Below are positions 1-6,510 of a DNA stretch of 9,316 bases, piece by piece; positions within the stretch are counted from its first letter, which is position 1, and the number at the start of each line of letters is the position of its first letter. Under the pieces are notes generated by a model. The model had not been told where the DNA came from. It made no database searches and saw only the letters and a program-made list of their open reading frames with translations. A program made the position numbers and the translations under genes. The DNA comes from a bacterium (lineage in GTDB: Bacteria > Planctomycetota > JACOTG01 > JAUIME01): assembly GCA_030433195.1 (NCBI GenBank), contig JAUIME010000149.1:1-9316 (forward strand). Direction: 5' to 3'.

Positions 1-1956
1 CTCTGTGCGGCCGCGGTTCTCGCGCTCGCCGTATTCGTGCTCGTGCCGGCCTCTTCGGCCGCCGCCACGGGCCTCGAGCGCCTCGCCGAGGCGCTCGACA
101 CCCTCGCCGTCGAGCCGGTCTCCTTGGCCCCGCTCTCGGCGGATTCCGACGACCTGCTCGTGGCCGTTCCGATCGAAGGCACGGAGCACGAGCTTTATCT
201 GTCGCGGCACTCGCTGCGTGCGGACGATTTCCAGTTGCTGGTCACGGACGCGCACGGCGTTCCGGTCGCGCAGCCCGCGCCGCGCGAGCGGACCTACCGT
301 GGAAGCTTCGTCGGATTCCCGGCTTCGAAGGTCGCCGCGTCGGTGACGGCGGACGGCGGCCTCGTCGCGACGTTCGTCCTCGACGGCGTCGAGTACGCGA
401 TCCAGCCGATGCCGGCCGCGTTCGCGAGCCTCTTTTCCGCGAATCACGTCGTGTTGCGGACGCGCGACGCGATCGATCCGGGCACGACCTGCGGTGTTCC
501 CGAAGAGCTGCCGACGGCCGAGATCGAAGCCGATTCGAACGAAGGCACGTTCGCGGGCGCCTCGCTCTTCCAGTGCCAGATCGCATGCGACGCCGACCGC
601 GAGTACTACGCACTCAACGGAAGTGACGTCGGCGCGACGATGGCCGACATCGAGCAGATCATCAATTCGGTCGAGCTCATCTACGAGCGCGACGTCGAGA
701 TCGTCTACGAGATCACGACGATCCTCGTGCGCACGTCGGAGCCGGATCCGTACAGCGCGAGTGACTCGGGCGATCTTCTCGTCCAGTTCCGCAACCACTG
801 GCGCAACAACCAGGGCGGTATCCAGCGCGATATCGCGCATCTGTTCACGGGCAAGAACCTCGACGGCTCGGTCATCGGAGTCGCGTATCTCGGTCGTATC
901 TGCTCGACGCTGAACGGCTACGGGCTGTCGCAGGCGCGCTACTCGGGGAATTTCCTGCTGCGCACGAGCCTCGTCGCGCACGAGCTCGGTCACAACTGGG
1001 ACAGCAGCCACTGCAGCGGCAGCGATTGCCGCATCATGTGTCCGTCGAACGGCGGTTGCACGGGCGACGTCACGCGGTTCGGGCAGTCGTCGATCAGTCA
1101 GATCGTCAGCCATCGCAACAGCCGCGGATGTCTCGACATGGTCGACCTTCCCGATCCGAACTACCTGCCGATCGTCGATACGTTCGCGAGCACCACGCTC
1201 GACCCCGATCTCTGGGGCGAGGTGAACGGGGCCCTCGTCGGCGGCGGAGCCTCGAACGAGCGTTCCGCACCCTTCGCGCTGCGGCTTTCGCGCACGGGCG
1301 GGGACGACGACTACATCGAGTCGAACCGCATCGACTTCGACGGGGCGCCGACCACGCCGTTCTTCTCGTACTGGGTACAGGGTAGCGGTCTCGAAGGGAA
1401 CGAGTCGCTCGCCATCGAGTACTTCGATCGCGACCTGACGTGGAAGCTCCTCGAACGGGTTCACGCGAACGACACGAACTCGAACCATTTCCAGATGTTC
1501 ACGCGACTGTTCAACGGTCCCGAACGTCACGATCGTCTTCAGTTGCGCTTCCGAGCCGAGGTCGACGACTCCGGTGAAGCGTTCTTCGTCGACAACATCA
1601 ATCTCGTGGAGTCGGAGGTGGTCATCGACATCGCGCCGCTCGAATCGGCCGTGAACCCCGGCGACTTCTACGACTTCGATGCCTCGGTGACGAACCTCTC
1701 GAGCCAGACGCAGTCGGTCTCGGCGTGGATCGAAGTGTACGCGCCCGACGGCAGCCCGCTCTACGGGTCGAATCCGCGCGTCGGTCCGAAGTCGTTCAAC
1801 CTCGGGCCGCTCTCCACGATCAACCGCACCGGCGTCTCGCTGCGCGTTCCGGGGGACACGCCGCCCGGCTTCGGGTATCGCGTCGTGCTCTTCGTGGGAC
1901 AGTATCCCGACGAGGTGCAGTACGCCGACACCGGATTCTTCCAGGTCGCCAACTAA
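1..1956 (+). CDS. Secreted reprolysin-like zinc metalloprotease, 5' truncated
   Basis: The reading frame is open from base 1, and its first residues (LCAAAVLALAVFVLVPASSA) look like the hydrophobic core and cleavage region of a Sec signal peptide, so the true start lies left of the window. A GTG at base 37 falls inside the signal peptide and is not the start. Numbering from base 1 gives 651 codons. Residues about 20-185 look like a propeptide; a CGV motif at residue 164 could be a cysteine switch as in ADAM proteases. The catalytic domain starts near residue 187. It carries the zinc signature HELGHNWDSSH at 327-337 (fits HExxHxxxxxH) and a Met-turn methionine at about 346, which are metzincin M12 hallmarks. 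Residues about 392-540 resemble a beta-sandwich module with a D-x-L-W start, and about 541-651 an Ig-like or CARDB-like C-terminal domain. It probably cleaves extracellular proteins; the substrate is unknown. Confidence 0.9.
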   Translation, partial: LCAAAVLALAVFVLVPASSAAATGLERLAEALDTLAVEPVSLAPLSADSDDLLVAVPIEGTEHELYLSRHSLRADDFQLLVTDAHGVPVAQPAPRERTYRGSFVGFPASKVAASVTADGGLVATFVLDGVEYAIQPMPAAFASLFSANHVVLRTRDAIDPGTTCGVPEELPTAEIEADSNEGTFAGASLFQCQIACDADREYYALNGSDVGATMADIEQIINSVELIYERDVEIVYEITTILVRTSEPDPYSASDSGDLLVQFRNHWRNNQGGIQRDIAHLFTGKNLDGSVIGVAYLGRICSTLNGYGLSQARYSGNFLLRTSLVAHELGHNWDSSHCSGSDCRIMCPSNGGCTGDVTRFGQSSISQIVSHRNSRGCLDMVDLPDPNYLPIVDTFASTTLDPDLWGEVNGALVGGGASNERSAPFALRLSRTGGDDDYIESNRIDFDGAPTTPFFSYWVQGSGLEGNESLAIEYFDRDLTWKLLERVHANDTNSNHFQMFTRLFNGPERHDRLQLRFRAEVDDSGEAFFVDNINLVESEVVIDIAPLESAVNPGDFYDFDASVTNLSSQTQSVSAWIEVYAPDGSPLYGSNPRVGPKSFNLGPLSTINRTGVSLRVPGDTPPGFGYRVVLFVGQYPDEVQYADTGFFQVAN

Positions 1957-2022
1957 CCTTCGATGGAAAGCGCGCCGTGACGGTTCGTCACGGTCGATCG
2001 ACGCGTTTTCGAAATCTGTCCG

Positions 2023-2054
2023 CGGGCTCGCGAACGACATCGTTCGCGGGCCCG
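2023..2054 (+). terminator. Strong hairpin, probable terminator of the metalloprotease gene
   Basis: A 14-bp stem pairs 2023-2036 with 2041-2054 around the loop ACAT. All pairs are Watson-Crick except one G-U wobble (2028/2049). Only three T follow (2055-2057), so the U-tract is weak for a classical intrinsic terminator. Its position 67 bases past the protease stop fits a transcript end or an RNA-stabilising 3' hairpin. Confidence 0.5.
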
Positions 2055-2101
2055 TTTCGCGTGATGCCAGGTCCCTCGAGGGCGTCTGCGGGCACCTGGG
2101 A

Positions 2102-2161
2102 ACGATCCCCCGCCGATTCGCGAGGACTCGCGGGATCGTGAGGAGGACTTTTTCGATTTTT
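2102..2161 (+). terminator. Stem-loop followed by two T5 runs, possible terminator
   Basis: Arms 2102-2109 and 2132-2139 pair perfectly over 8 bp. A short inner stem (GCGA 2120-2123 with TCGC 2128-2131) lies between them. T5 runs follow at 2149-2153 and 2157-2161, but the first starts nine bases after the stem, farther than in a classical terminator. It could act as a second terminator for the upstream gene. Confidence 0.35.
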
Positions 2162-2177
2162 CGCGTTCTCTCCCGAC

Positions 2178-2219
2178 GTACGCCCCCGCTTGGAAGGTCG
2201 CACCCGACCCCGGGCGTAC
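2178..2219 (+). promoter_or_regulatory. Two-tier nested hairpin in probable 5' leader
   Basis: The outer arms GTACGCCC (2178-2185) and GGGCGTAC (2212-2219) are perfectly complementary. Between them GGTCG (2196-2200) pairs with CGACC (2205-2209) across the loop CACC. The element lies about 90 bases upstream of the hypothetical gene starting at 2307. Its function is unknown; it may be a leader RNA structure or a DNA-level operator. Confidence 0.4.
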
Positions 2220-2224
2220 CTGAT

Positions 2225-2254
2225 CGGCGGGGAGCCGCATGCGACTCCCCGCCG
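2225..2254 (+). promoter_or_regulatory. 10-bp perfect GC hairpin upstream of the hypothetical gene
   Basis: The arms CGGCGGGGAG (2225-2234) and CTCCCCGCCG (2245-2254) are exact reverse complements, with a 10-base loop that contains the palindrome CGCATGCG. The hairpin ends about 50 bases before the ATG at 2307. This argues against translation starting upstream of it and for a structured leader. Confidence 0.45.
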
Positions 2255-2291
2255 TCACTTCCCCATCGACACCATGCACCGAATGACTGCC

Positions 2292-2297
2292 GGGAGA
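2292..2297 (+). promoter_or_regulatory. Ribosome binding site deciding the 2307 start
   Basis: GGGAGA lies nine bases before the ATG at 2307. The same 11-mer TGCCGGGAGAC, at the same distance from an ATG, precedes the kinase gene (3892-3902). This favours 2307 over the in-frame ATGs at 2274 and 2283. Confidence 0.55.
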
Positions 2298-2306
2298 CCA
2301 CTGCTC

Positions 2307-3095
2307 ATGATTCCCACCCAGGACGACGTCGCATCTCTTTCCCGAATGGCTCGTGTCGCGCTCGCCGCCCGCTGCGCCCGGCGGGTGCTCCCCATGTTCA
2401 CCTCGTGGGACCTCGTGAATCCGGCCGAGATCACCATGGCTCGGCAGGCCATCGCGCAAGCCGAGGCGGTGGCGAGCCGGTGGCCCGTCGTTCCGCGCGA
2501 GATCGCAGCGCACGATTCGCGACTCGCGCAGCGGGCTCTCGTCCTCGGCCTCGAAGCGAAGCACCGCATCCGCGACGCGTCCGATCGGTCGCCGGTGCTC
2601 GCGATCTGGTCGGCGACGCACTCGGCGCTCGCGGCGCTCGACGCGATCGAAGGCGGCGAAGAGGCCGCCGTGTATTCGGCGTATTGCGCGATCTACTTCG
2701 CGTGGGTCGCGCTCGAGACCCCGCGGGTCCGCGATGCCGTGGGATGTACGCTCGGCAAGAAGGCGATGGCCGACGACTTCGAGTTCGCCCGGCTCGAGTT
2801 TCCGGCCGGCGGTCCGGGCCATGACCGACCGATCTCGCCAAACGGCTTCGGAGAGCTATGGCCCGTGAAGGCTCCGGCTTGGGCGTCGACCGAGGGCCTC
2901 GTCGGCCGCCGCAATTTGCCGCTGCGGTCGAGTCTCGGGGGCCGCGACGGTCTCACGGGTTCGGAATCCACCTCGCGGCGCGTGCGGTCGTACTTGCCGC
3001 GGGCCTCCCGGGGCGAGGTTTCCGCGGAAACTTCGATCGCCGCAAGTTGCGGTCGGTTCGAGCTTTCGGGCAATCTCCCAGCGCTCTGCCCGTAG
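2307..3095 (+). CDS. Hypothetical protein, planctomycete-type, doubtful C-terminal tail
   Basis: The frame encodes 262 residues from ATG 2307, chosen for the GGGAGA site nine bases upstream. I do not recognise a named family. Residues about 1-150 are Ala-rich and probably helical, with an early LAARCARRVLPMF stretch and several Trp and Tyr residues. There is no signal peptide or clear membrane segment, so it is probably cytoplasmic. Around residues 175-194 the pattern RPISPNGFGELWP followed by APAW resembles the end of a set of planctomycete helical proteins that finish in a P-x-x-F-G-x-L-W-P motif; this is recalled, not searched. About 68 more residues follow, rich in Arg, Ser and Gly, and look less protein-like. 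They overlap two palindromes and may reflect read-through into regulatory DNA or a lost stop. It may share a transcript with the sigma factor 88 bases downstream. Confidence 0.6.
   Translation: MIPTQDDVASLSRMARVALAARCARRVLPMFTSWDLVNPAEITMARQAIAQAEAVASRWPVVPREIAAHDSRLAQRALVLGLEAKHRIRDASDRSPVLAIWSATHSALAALDAIEGGEEAAVYSAYCAIYFAWVALETPRVRDAVGCTLGKKAMADDFEFARLEFPAGGPGHDRPISPNGFGELWPVKAPAWASTEGLVGRRNLPLRSSLGGRDGLTGSESTSRRVRSYLPRASRGEVSAETSIAASCGRFELSGNLPALCP
3015..3053. promoter_or_regulatory. Two tandem palindromes, operator-like
   Basis: GTTTCCGCGGAAAC at 3018-3031 is a perfect 14-base palindrome, extending to 3015-3034 with one mismatched pair. Nine bases downstream CCGCAA (3040-3045) and TTGCGG (3047-3052) form perfect 6-bp arms around a single G. 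Both lie in the doubtful 3' tail of the preceding gene, about 130-170 bases upstream of the sigma-factor start. They could be regulator-binding sites; the regulator is unknown. Confidence 0.4.
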
Positions 3096-3108
3096 CCACC
3101 GGTTGGTT

Positions 3109-3172
3109 CTCGTCGACCGCGTCCGTTGATGCAGCGAGAGTCTCGTTGTGGTTCAATGGATGCGTCGACGAG
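3109..3172 (+). promoter_or_regulatory. Inverted repeat overlapping the sigma-factor ribosome binding site
   Basis: CTCGTCGAC (3109-3117) is the exact reverse complement of GTCGACGAG (3164-3172). The right arm overlaps the likely ribosome binding site GAGGA at 3170-3174, which sits nine bases before the ATG at 3184. In RNA, pairing would cover part of the ribosome site. A second copy of CTCGT (3142-3146) could compete for the same ACGAG, and a small hairpin (3133-3147) lies inside the loop. No convincing -35/-10 pair was found in 3096-3183. Confidence 0.4.
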
Positions 3173-3183
3173 GATGATGCCGT

Positions 3184-3861
3184 ATGCCGGAAAGTGAGGG
3201 GGAGCATTCGACGCGCGCGCTCCTGGAGCAATTTCACGCAGGAGATCCGTCCGCGCTCGCCCGGCTCATGCAGCTGCACTATCCGTGGCTGCGCGAGCAG
3301 GTCCACCGCAAGCTCAACACGAACCTGCGCCGCGACGGGGACACCAACGACTATCTGAACACGTTGGCCGTGAACGTCCTCGAGCGTGGGCCGCGGTTCG
3401 TCGTCTCGGACGAGCAGCACTTCCGCCGGCTCCTCCTCGTCATGGTTCGCAACGTCCTCGCGGACGGCGGACGGCGGCTGCACGCCAAGAAACGCGACGT
3501 CGGACGCGAGCGTCGGCTGCCGACCCAGGCGACCGTGCTCTATCTGGACGGCGATCCGCCGCGCGGCGTGCGACAGCCGCCCGCGCCCGATGATCAGGCG
3601 ATCCAGGCCGAGCACTGCGAGCTCGCGAGGCTCGCGATGGAACTCATCCCGCCGGCCGAGCGCCGCGTGATCGAGATGCAGCAGAACGAAGACCTGACGT
3701 TCGCCGCGATCGGCGAGCGAGAGGGGGTGACGGCCGAAGCGGCGCGCAAGCGATTCCACAACGGGCTGCGCCGACTGCGTCTCGTGCTCGACCACCTGCG
3801 TCGTCACGATACGATGATGGCGATCCGCAAGGCCGGACTGCGCGACGAGCGCGAAGGATAA
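3184..3861 (+). CDS. ECF-type RNA polymerase sigma factor, kinase-linked
   Basis: This 225-residue protein directs RNA polymerase to a set of promoters. Residues about 8-100 match sigma region 2. They contain the core-binding stretch DTNDYLN at 53-59, followed by GPRFVVSDEQHFRRLL and the helix around MVRNVLAD, an arrangement typical of planctomycete ECF factors linked to Ser/Thr kinases. Residues about 150-205 match region 4, with the helix-turn-helix running from LTFAAIGE (171-178) through VTAEAARKRFHNGLRRLR. A linker of about 50 residues separates them. There is no membrane segment and no fused anti-sigma domain. The ATG at 3184 is supported by GAGGA nine bases upstream. The kinase gene follows after 49 bases, and no anti-sigma gene is present, so control by phosphorylation is plausible. 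The DAED motif of ordinary ECF factors reads DTND here. Confidence 0.88.
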   Translation: MPESEGEHSTRALLEQFHAGDPSALARLMQLHYPWLREQVHRKLNTNLRRDGDTNDYLNTLAVNVLERGPRFVVSDEQHFRRLLLVMVRNVLADGGRRLHAKKRDVGRERRLPTQATVLYLDGDPPRGVRQPPAPDDQAIQAEHCELARLAMELIPPAERRVIEMQQNEDLTFAAIGEREGVTAEAARKRFHNGLRRLRLVLDHLRRHDTMMAIRKAGLRDEREG

Positions 3862-3864
3862 CGC

Positions 3865-3889
3865 GACGCTCGCGCGAGAGCCCCGCGTC
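3865..3889 (+). promoter_or_regulatory. Small hairpin between sigma factor and kinase genes
   Basis: GACGC (3865-3869) pairs with GCGTC (3885-3889), enclosing the palindrome CTCGCGCGAG (3869-3878) that shares one base with the left arm. No T-run follows, so it is not a terminator. It could stabilise or process the transcript and set different levels of sigma factor and kinase; this is inference. Confidence 0.25.
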
Positions 3890-3895
3890 ATTGCC

Positions 3896-3901
3896 GGGAG
3901 A
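3896..3901 (+). promoter_or_regulatory. Ribosome binding site of the kinase gene
   Basis: GGGAGA lies nine bases before ATG 3911, inside an 11-mer identical to the one before the gene at 2307. Confidence 0.55.
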
Positions 3902-3910
3902 CACGATTCG

Positions 3911-6508
3911 ATGAGCCAAGATTTCCATGCGAAGCTCGACGAGGCGGCGCGATTGGCCGACGCCTACGCGAAGCTCGATCCGGCGCCGCCGCTCGAGGAC
4001 TACCTCGCGCGACACGCATCGGTCCGGGATCTGCTCGAGCCGATGCTCGGAAACGGTTCGGACCCGCTGCCCGACTTCACCGATCTCGACGAGGACCTCT
4101 CGCTCGAAGAGCCTGCTCCCGAGTCGATCGGCCCGTTCAAGATCCTGCATCGGATCGGCGCCGGGGGCTTCGGCGTGGTGTACGTGGCCGAACAACGCGA
4201 GCCGCTGCGGCGGCGCGTCGCGATCAAGATCCTGCGGCGAGATCGGTCGACCAAGCAGGTGCTCGCGCGCTTCGAGATCGAGCGGCAGGCGCTCGCGCGC
4301 ATGTCGCACGCCAACGTCGCGCAGGTCCACGATGCGGGGCTGCTCGAAGACGGACGCCCGTACTTCGTCATGGAATACGTGGCGGGAGTCTCGATCACGG
4401 AGTACTGCGACGAGCACAAGGTCTCGATCCGAGATCGCCTCGACCTCTTCCTGAGGGTGTGCGACGCCATCCAGCACGCGCATCAGCGGGGGATCTTGCA
4501 CCGCGACATCAAACCGACGAACATCCTGGTTTCGTTGCAAGACGGCAGGCCGGTTCCGAAGGTGATCGACTTCGGGGTCGCCAAGGACTACACGGGAGGT
4601 CTCTCGGGCGAAACCTGCTACACGCGCGATGGCCAGGTCATCGGGACGCCCGAGTACATGAGTCCCGAGCAAGCGTGCCTGACCGCCCTCGACGTCGACA
4701 CCCGCACCGACGTCTACTCGCTCGGTGTCCTCCTCTACGAGCTGATTTCGGGAACGCTTCCGTTCGAGCACCGAGAGCTGCGCAAGATCGCGTTCGACCA
4801 GATGCTGCGCCGGATCCGCGAAACCGATCCGCCGAAGCCGAGCTCGCGCGTGAGCACGTCGCTCGATCCGCACGAGGCCACGCAGATCGCCGATCGGCGA
4901 CGCCTCGACCGCCGCGCGCTCGTGCGCAAGCTGTCCGGCGATCTCGACTGGATCGTCATGAAGTCGCTCGAGAAGGACCGCATGCGCCGCTACGCCTCCG
5001 TCTCGGAGCTGGCGGCCGACGTGGGGCGTCATCTTCGGCAAGAGCCCGTCGAGGCCGGTCCGCCTTCCGCCGTGTATCGTCTGCACCGCTTCGTGCAGCG
5101 TAATCGGCTCATGGTGGCGGCCGGCGTGATCGTTGTCGCGGGCCTCGCCGTTGCGTCGGGAGTGCTCGCGGTGGCGCTTCGCCAAGCAACCGCCGCGAAT
5201 CGAGATCTCGAACGCTCGGCGGAGAACGCCGCTCGTGCGCTCCAGCGCTCCGAAGTGATCCGCACCGTGCTCGACGTCTTGCTCGCGAACTTCGACATCA
5301 TGGGCGAGGCCGGGGAAGACCTGCGCGTTTCCGATGCGTTGCTGCTCGCTTCCGAAGGGATCGAGGGGCTGTTCGACGGCAGTGATCCCGAGTTCGACGC
5401 CGTCGGGCTCGATTACATCGGCGTGGCGATGCGGAACTACGACGAGCTCGGGCGCGCCGAGGAGCTGCTTTCCCGTGCGCTCGAGATGCGTCGTGACCAC
5501 TTGGGCGAGGATCATCCGGACACGATCGCGTCGGCGAGCCACTGGTACGAGCTCCTCGGGGATCGAAACCGCGATGCGGCGGACGTCGTGCGCGCTCTCG
5601 ATGCTCTCGAGGCGCTCCTCGAGCGGGCGCGGCGAGAGCTGGGCGAAGATCACGAAGTGACCATCGACGTCTTGCAGGCCCACGCCTCGATGCTGCACCA
5701 GACGGCGCAGCGCATGAAGGGCGAAGCCCGCGACGTACGGCTCCTCGAGGCCGAACGACAGTTTCGACGGGCGATTCGAGTCTGCGTCGAGACGTTCGGC
5801 GCCAAGGATCCTCGAACTTTCCGCGCCAAGAAGAATCTCGCGAACTGTTTGGTGCACCGCGCACGCTATCAAGAGAGTGACGAGATCTTGCGCGAGGTGT
5901 TTGCGGACGAGGAGGCCTTCTACAACAGCGAGCGTCATGCGCGACGACTCGTGACGATGTGCCACCTCGGGGGGATCCAGTACCGCCAAGGCGAGTATCT
6001 CGATGCGGCGGATTGGTATCGCCAGTGCGTCGAGATGTCGACGGCGGTGCTCGGACCGGACCACTCGCAGACACTCTTGAGGGTCGGGAATCGCGGCAAG
6101 TCGCTCCTGCACGCAGGAGAGACGGCCGAAGCGCGCGCGATGCTCCACGACGCCCATGATCGCGCCGTGAAGTCGCTCGGGGAGGACTCGGGCGTGGTGA
6201 GCGTCTTGATGGCCTACATGGGCGAGGCGGAGTTGATGCGCGGAGCCGACGCGAGCCGGCGAGGCGAGGACGACGTCGCGCGCGAAGCCCTCGAGCATGC
6301 GAAGGATCTCGCGACGAAGGCGGTGGAGCGTTTGGGTTCGCCCGGTGTTCACAATCTCGCCCGGCGCGTCGACGCGGCGCTCGAGGAGGCGCGCGAAGCG
6401 GCAGCCGAGCGGTCGAGGCAAGAAGCGAGAGAAGAAACCGAAAAGGAGCGCTCGCCGTTTGGGCGAGTGGAACGAGGACGGTCGAGCGGTTCGACGGCTG
6501 GAGGGTGA
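3911..6508 (+). CDS. Membrane Ser/Thr protein kinase with C-terminal TPR region
   Basis: This 865-residue protein transfers phosphate from ATP to Ser or Thr. After a short N-terminal segment (1-70) that is common in planctomycete kinases, the kinase domain spans about 73-370. It has the glycine loop GAGGFG at 83-88, Lys106 in VAIK, HRDIKPTN at 197-204 with catalytic Asp199, DFG at 220-222 and SPE at 251-253, so all catalytic residues are present. A single hydrophobic segment, residues about 400-424, predicts one membrane crossing after a basic stretch, with the kinase inside and the rest outside. The outer part carries kinesin-light-chain-type TPR repeats marked by HLGEDHPDT (530), ELGEDHEVT (576), TFGAKDPRT (628), VLGPDHSQT (713) and SLGEDSGVV (755). 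It ends in a charged, coiled-coil-like tail (about 815-850). The gene sits between an ECF sigma gene and an exported-protein gene, which suggests a signalling unit with the sigma factor as a candidate target. Confidence 0.93.
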   Translation: MSQDFHAKLDEAARLADAYAKLDPAPPLEDYLARHASVRDLLEPMLGNGSDPLPDFTDLDEDLSLEEPAPESIGPFKILHRIGAGGFGVVYVAEQREPLRRRVAIKILRRDRSTKQVLARFEIERQALARMSHANVAQVHDAGLLEDGRPYFVMEYVAGVSITEYCDEHKVSIRDRLDLFLRVCDAIQHAHQRGILHRDIKPTNILVSLQDGRPVPKVIDFGVAKDYTGGLSGETCYTRDGQVIGTPEYMSPEQACLTALDVDTRTDVYSLGVLLYELISGTLPFEHRELRKIAFDQMLRRIRETDPPKPSSRVSTSLDPHEATQIADRRRLDRRALVRKLSGDLDWIVMKSLEKDRMRRYASVSELAADVGRHLRQEPVEAGPPSAVYRLHRFVQRNRLMVAAGVIVVAGLAVASGVLAVALRQATAANRDLERSAENAARALQRSEVIRTVLDVLLANFDIMGEAGEDLRVSDALLLASEGIEGLFDGSDPEFDAVGLDYIGVAMRNYDELGRAEELLSRALEMRRDHLGEDHPDTIASASHWYELLGDRNRDAADVVRALDALEALLERARRELGEDHEVTIDVLQAHASMLHQTAQRMKGEARDVRLLEAERQFRRAIRVCVETFGAKDPRTFRAKKNLANCLVHRARYQESDEILREVFADEEAFYNSERHARRLVTMCHLGGIQYRQGEYLDAADWYRQCVEMSTAVLGPDHSQTLLRVGNRGKSLLHAGETAEARAMLHDAHDRAVKSLGEDSGVVSVLMAYMGEAELMRGADASRRGEDDVAREALEHAKDLATKAVERLGSPGVHNLARRVDAALEEAREAAAERSRQEAREETEKERSPFGRVERGRSSGSTAGG
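6500..6505 (+). promoter_or_regulatory. Ribosome binding site inside the kinase 3' end
   Basis: GGAGGG lies five bases before ATG 6511 and inside the last kinase codons. A GTG at 6505 overlaps the kinase stop as GTGA but also overlaps this site, so ATG 6511 is the better start. The arrangement suggests translational coupling. Confidence 0.65.
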
Positions 6509-6510
6509 CG

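Larger units (their letters stand above)
1957..2306 (+). other. Gene-free stretch packed with stem-loops
   Basis: I see no convincing gene here. The stretch holds six inverted repeats: 1975-1993 (8-bp arms, 3-base loop), 2023-2054 (14-bp stem), 2067-2099 (6-bp arms CCAGGT/ACCTGG enclosing palindrome CCCTCGAGGG), 2102-2139 (8-bp arms ACGATCCC/GGGATCGT), 2178-2219 (8-bp arms GTACGCCC/GGGCGTAC enclosing a 5-bp GGTCG/CGACC hairpin) and 2225-2254 (10-bp perfect arms). Two T5 runs lie at 2149-2153 and 2157-2161. The left part probably holds the 3' end of the protease transcript and the right part the leader of the next gene. A free structured RNA is also possible. No known RNA family was recognised by eye. 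Confidence 0.6.

Noticed and set aside
2141..2146. Consensus-like Shine-Dalgarno AGGAGG
   Set aside because: No ATG, GTG or TTG follows at a usable distance, so it starts no gene I can support.
2190..2306. Upstream ATG extension of the hypothetical gene
   Set aside because: It would translate through the 2225-2254 hairpin and has no ribosome site; 2307 has GGGAGA at good spacing.
1957..2306. tRNA, CRISPR array or integration site in the long gene-free stretch
   Set aside because: No T-loop or acceptor pattern, no regularly spaced repeats, and no integrase or transposase gene in the window.
2953..3891. 312-codon minus-strand open frame over the sigma factor
   Set aside because: Antisense of a clear ECF sigma factor, with no recognisable domain of its own.
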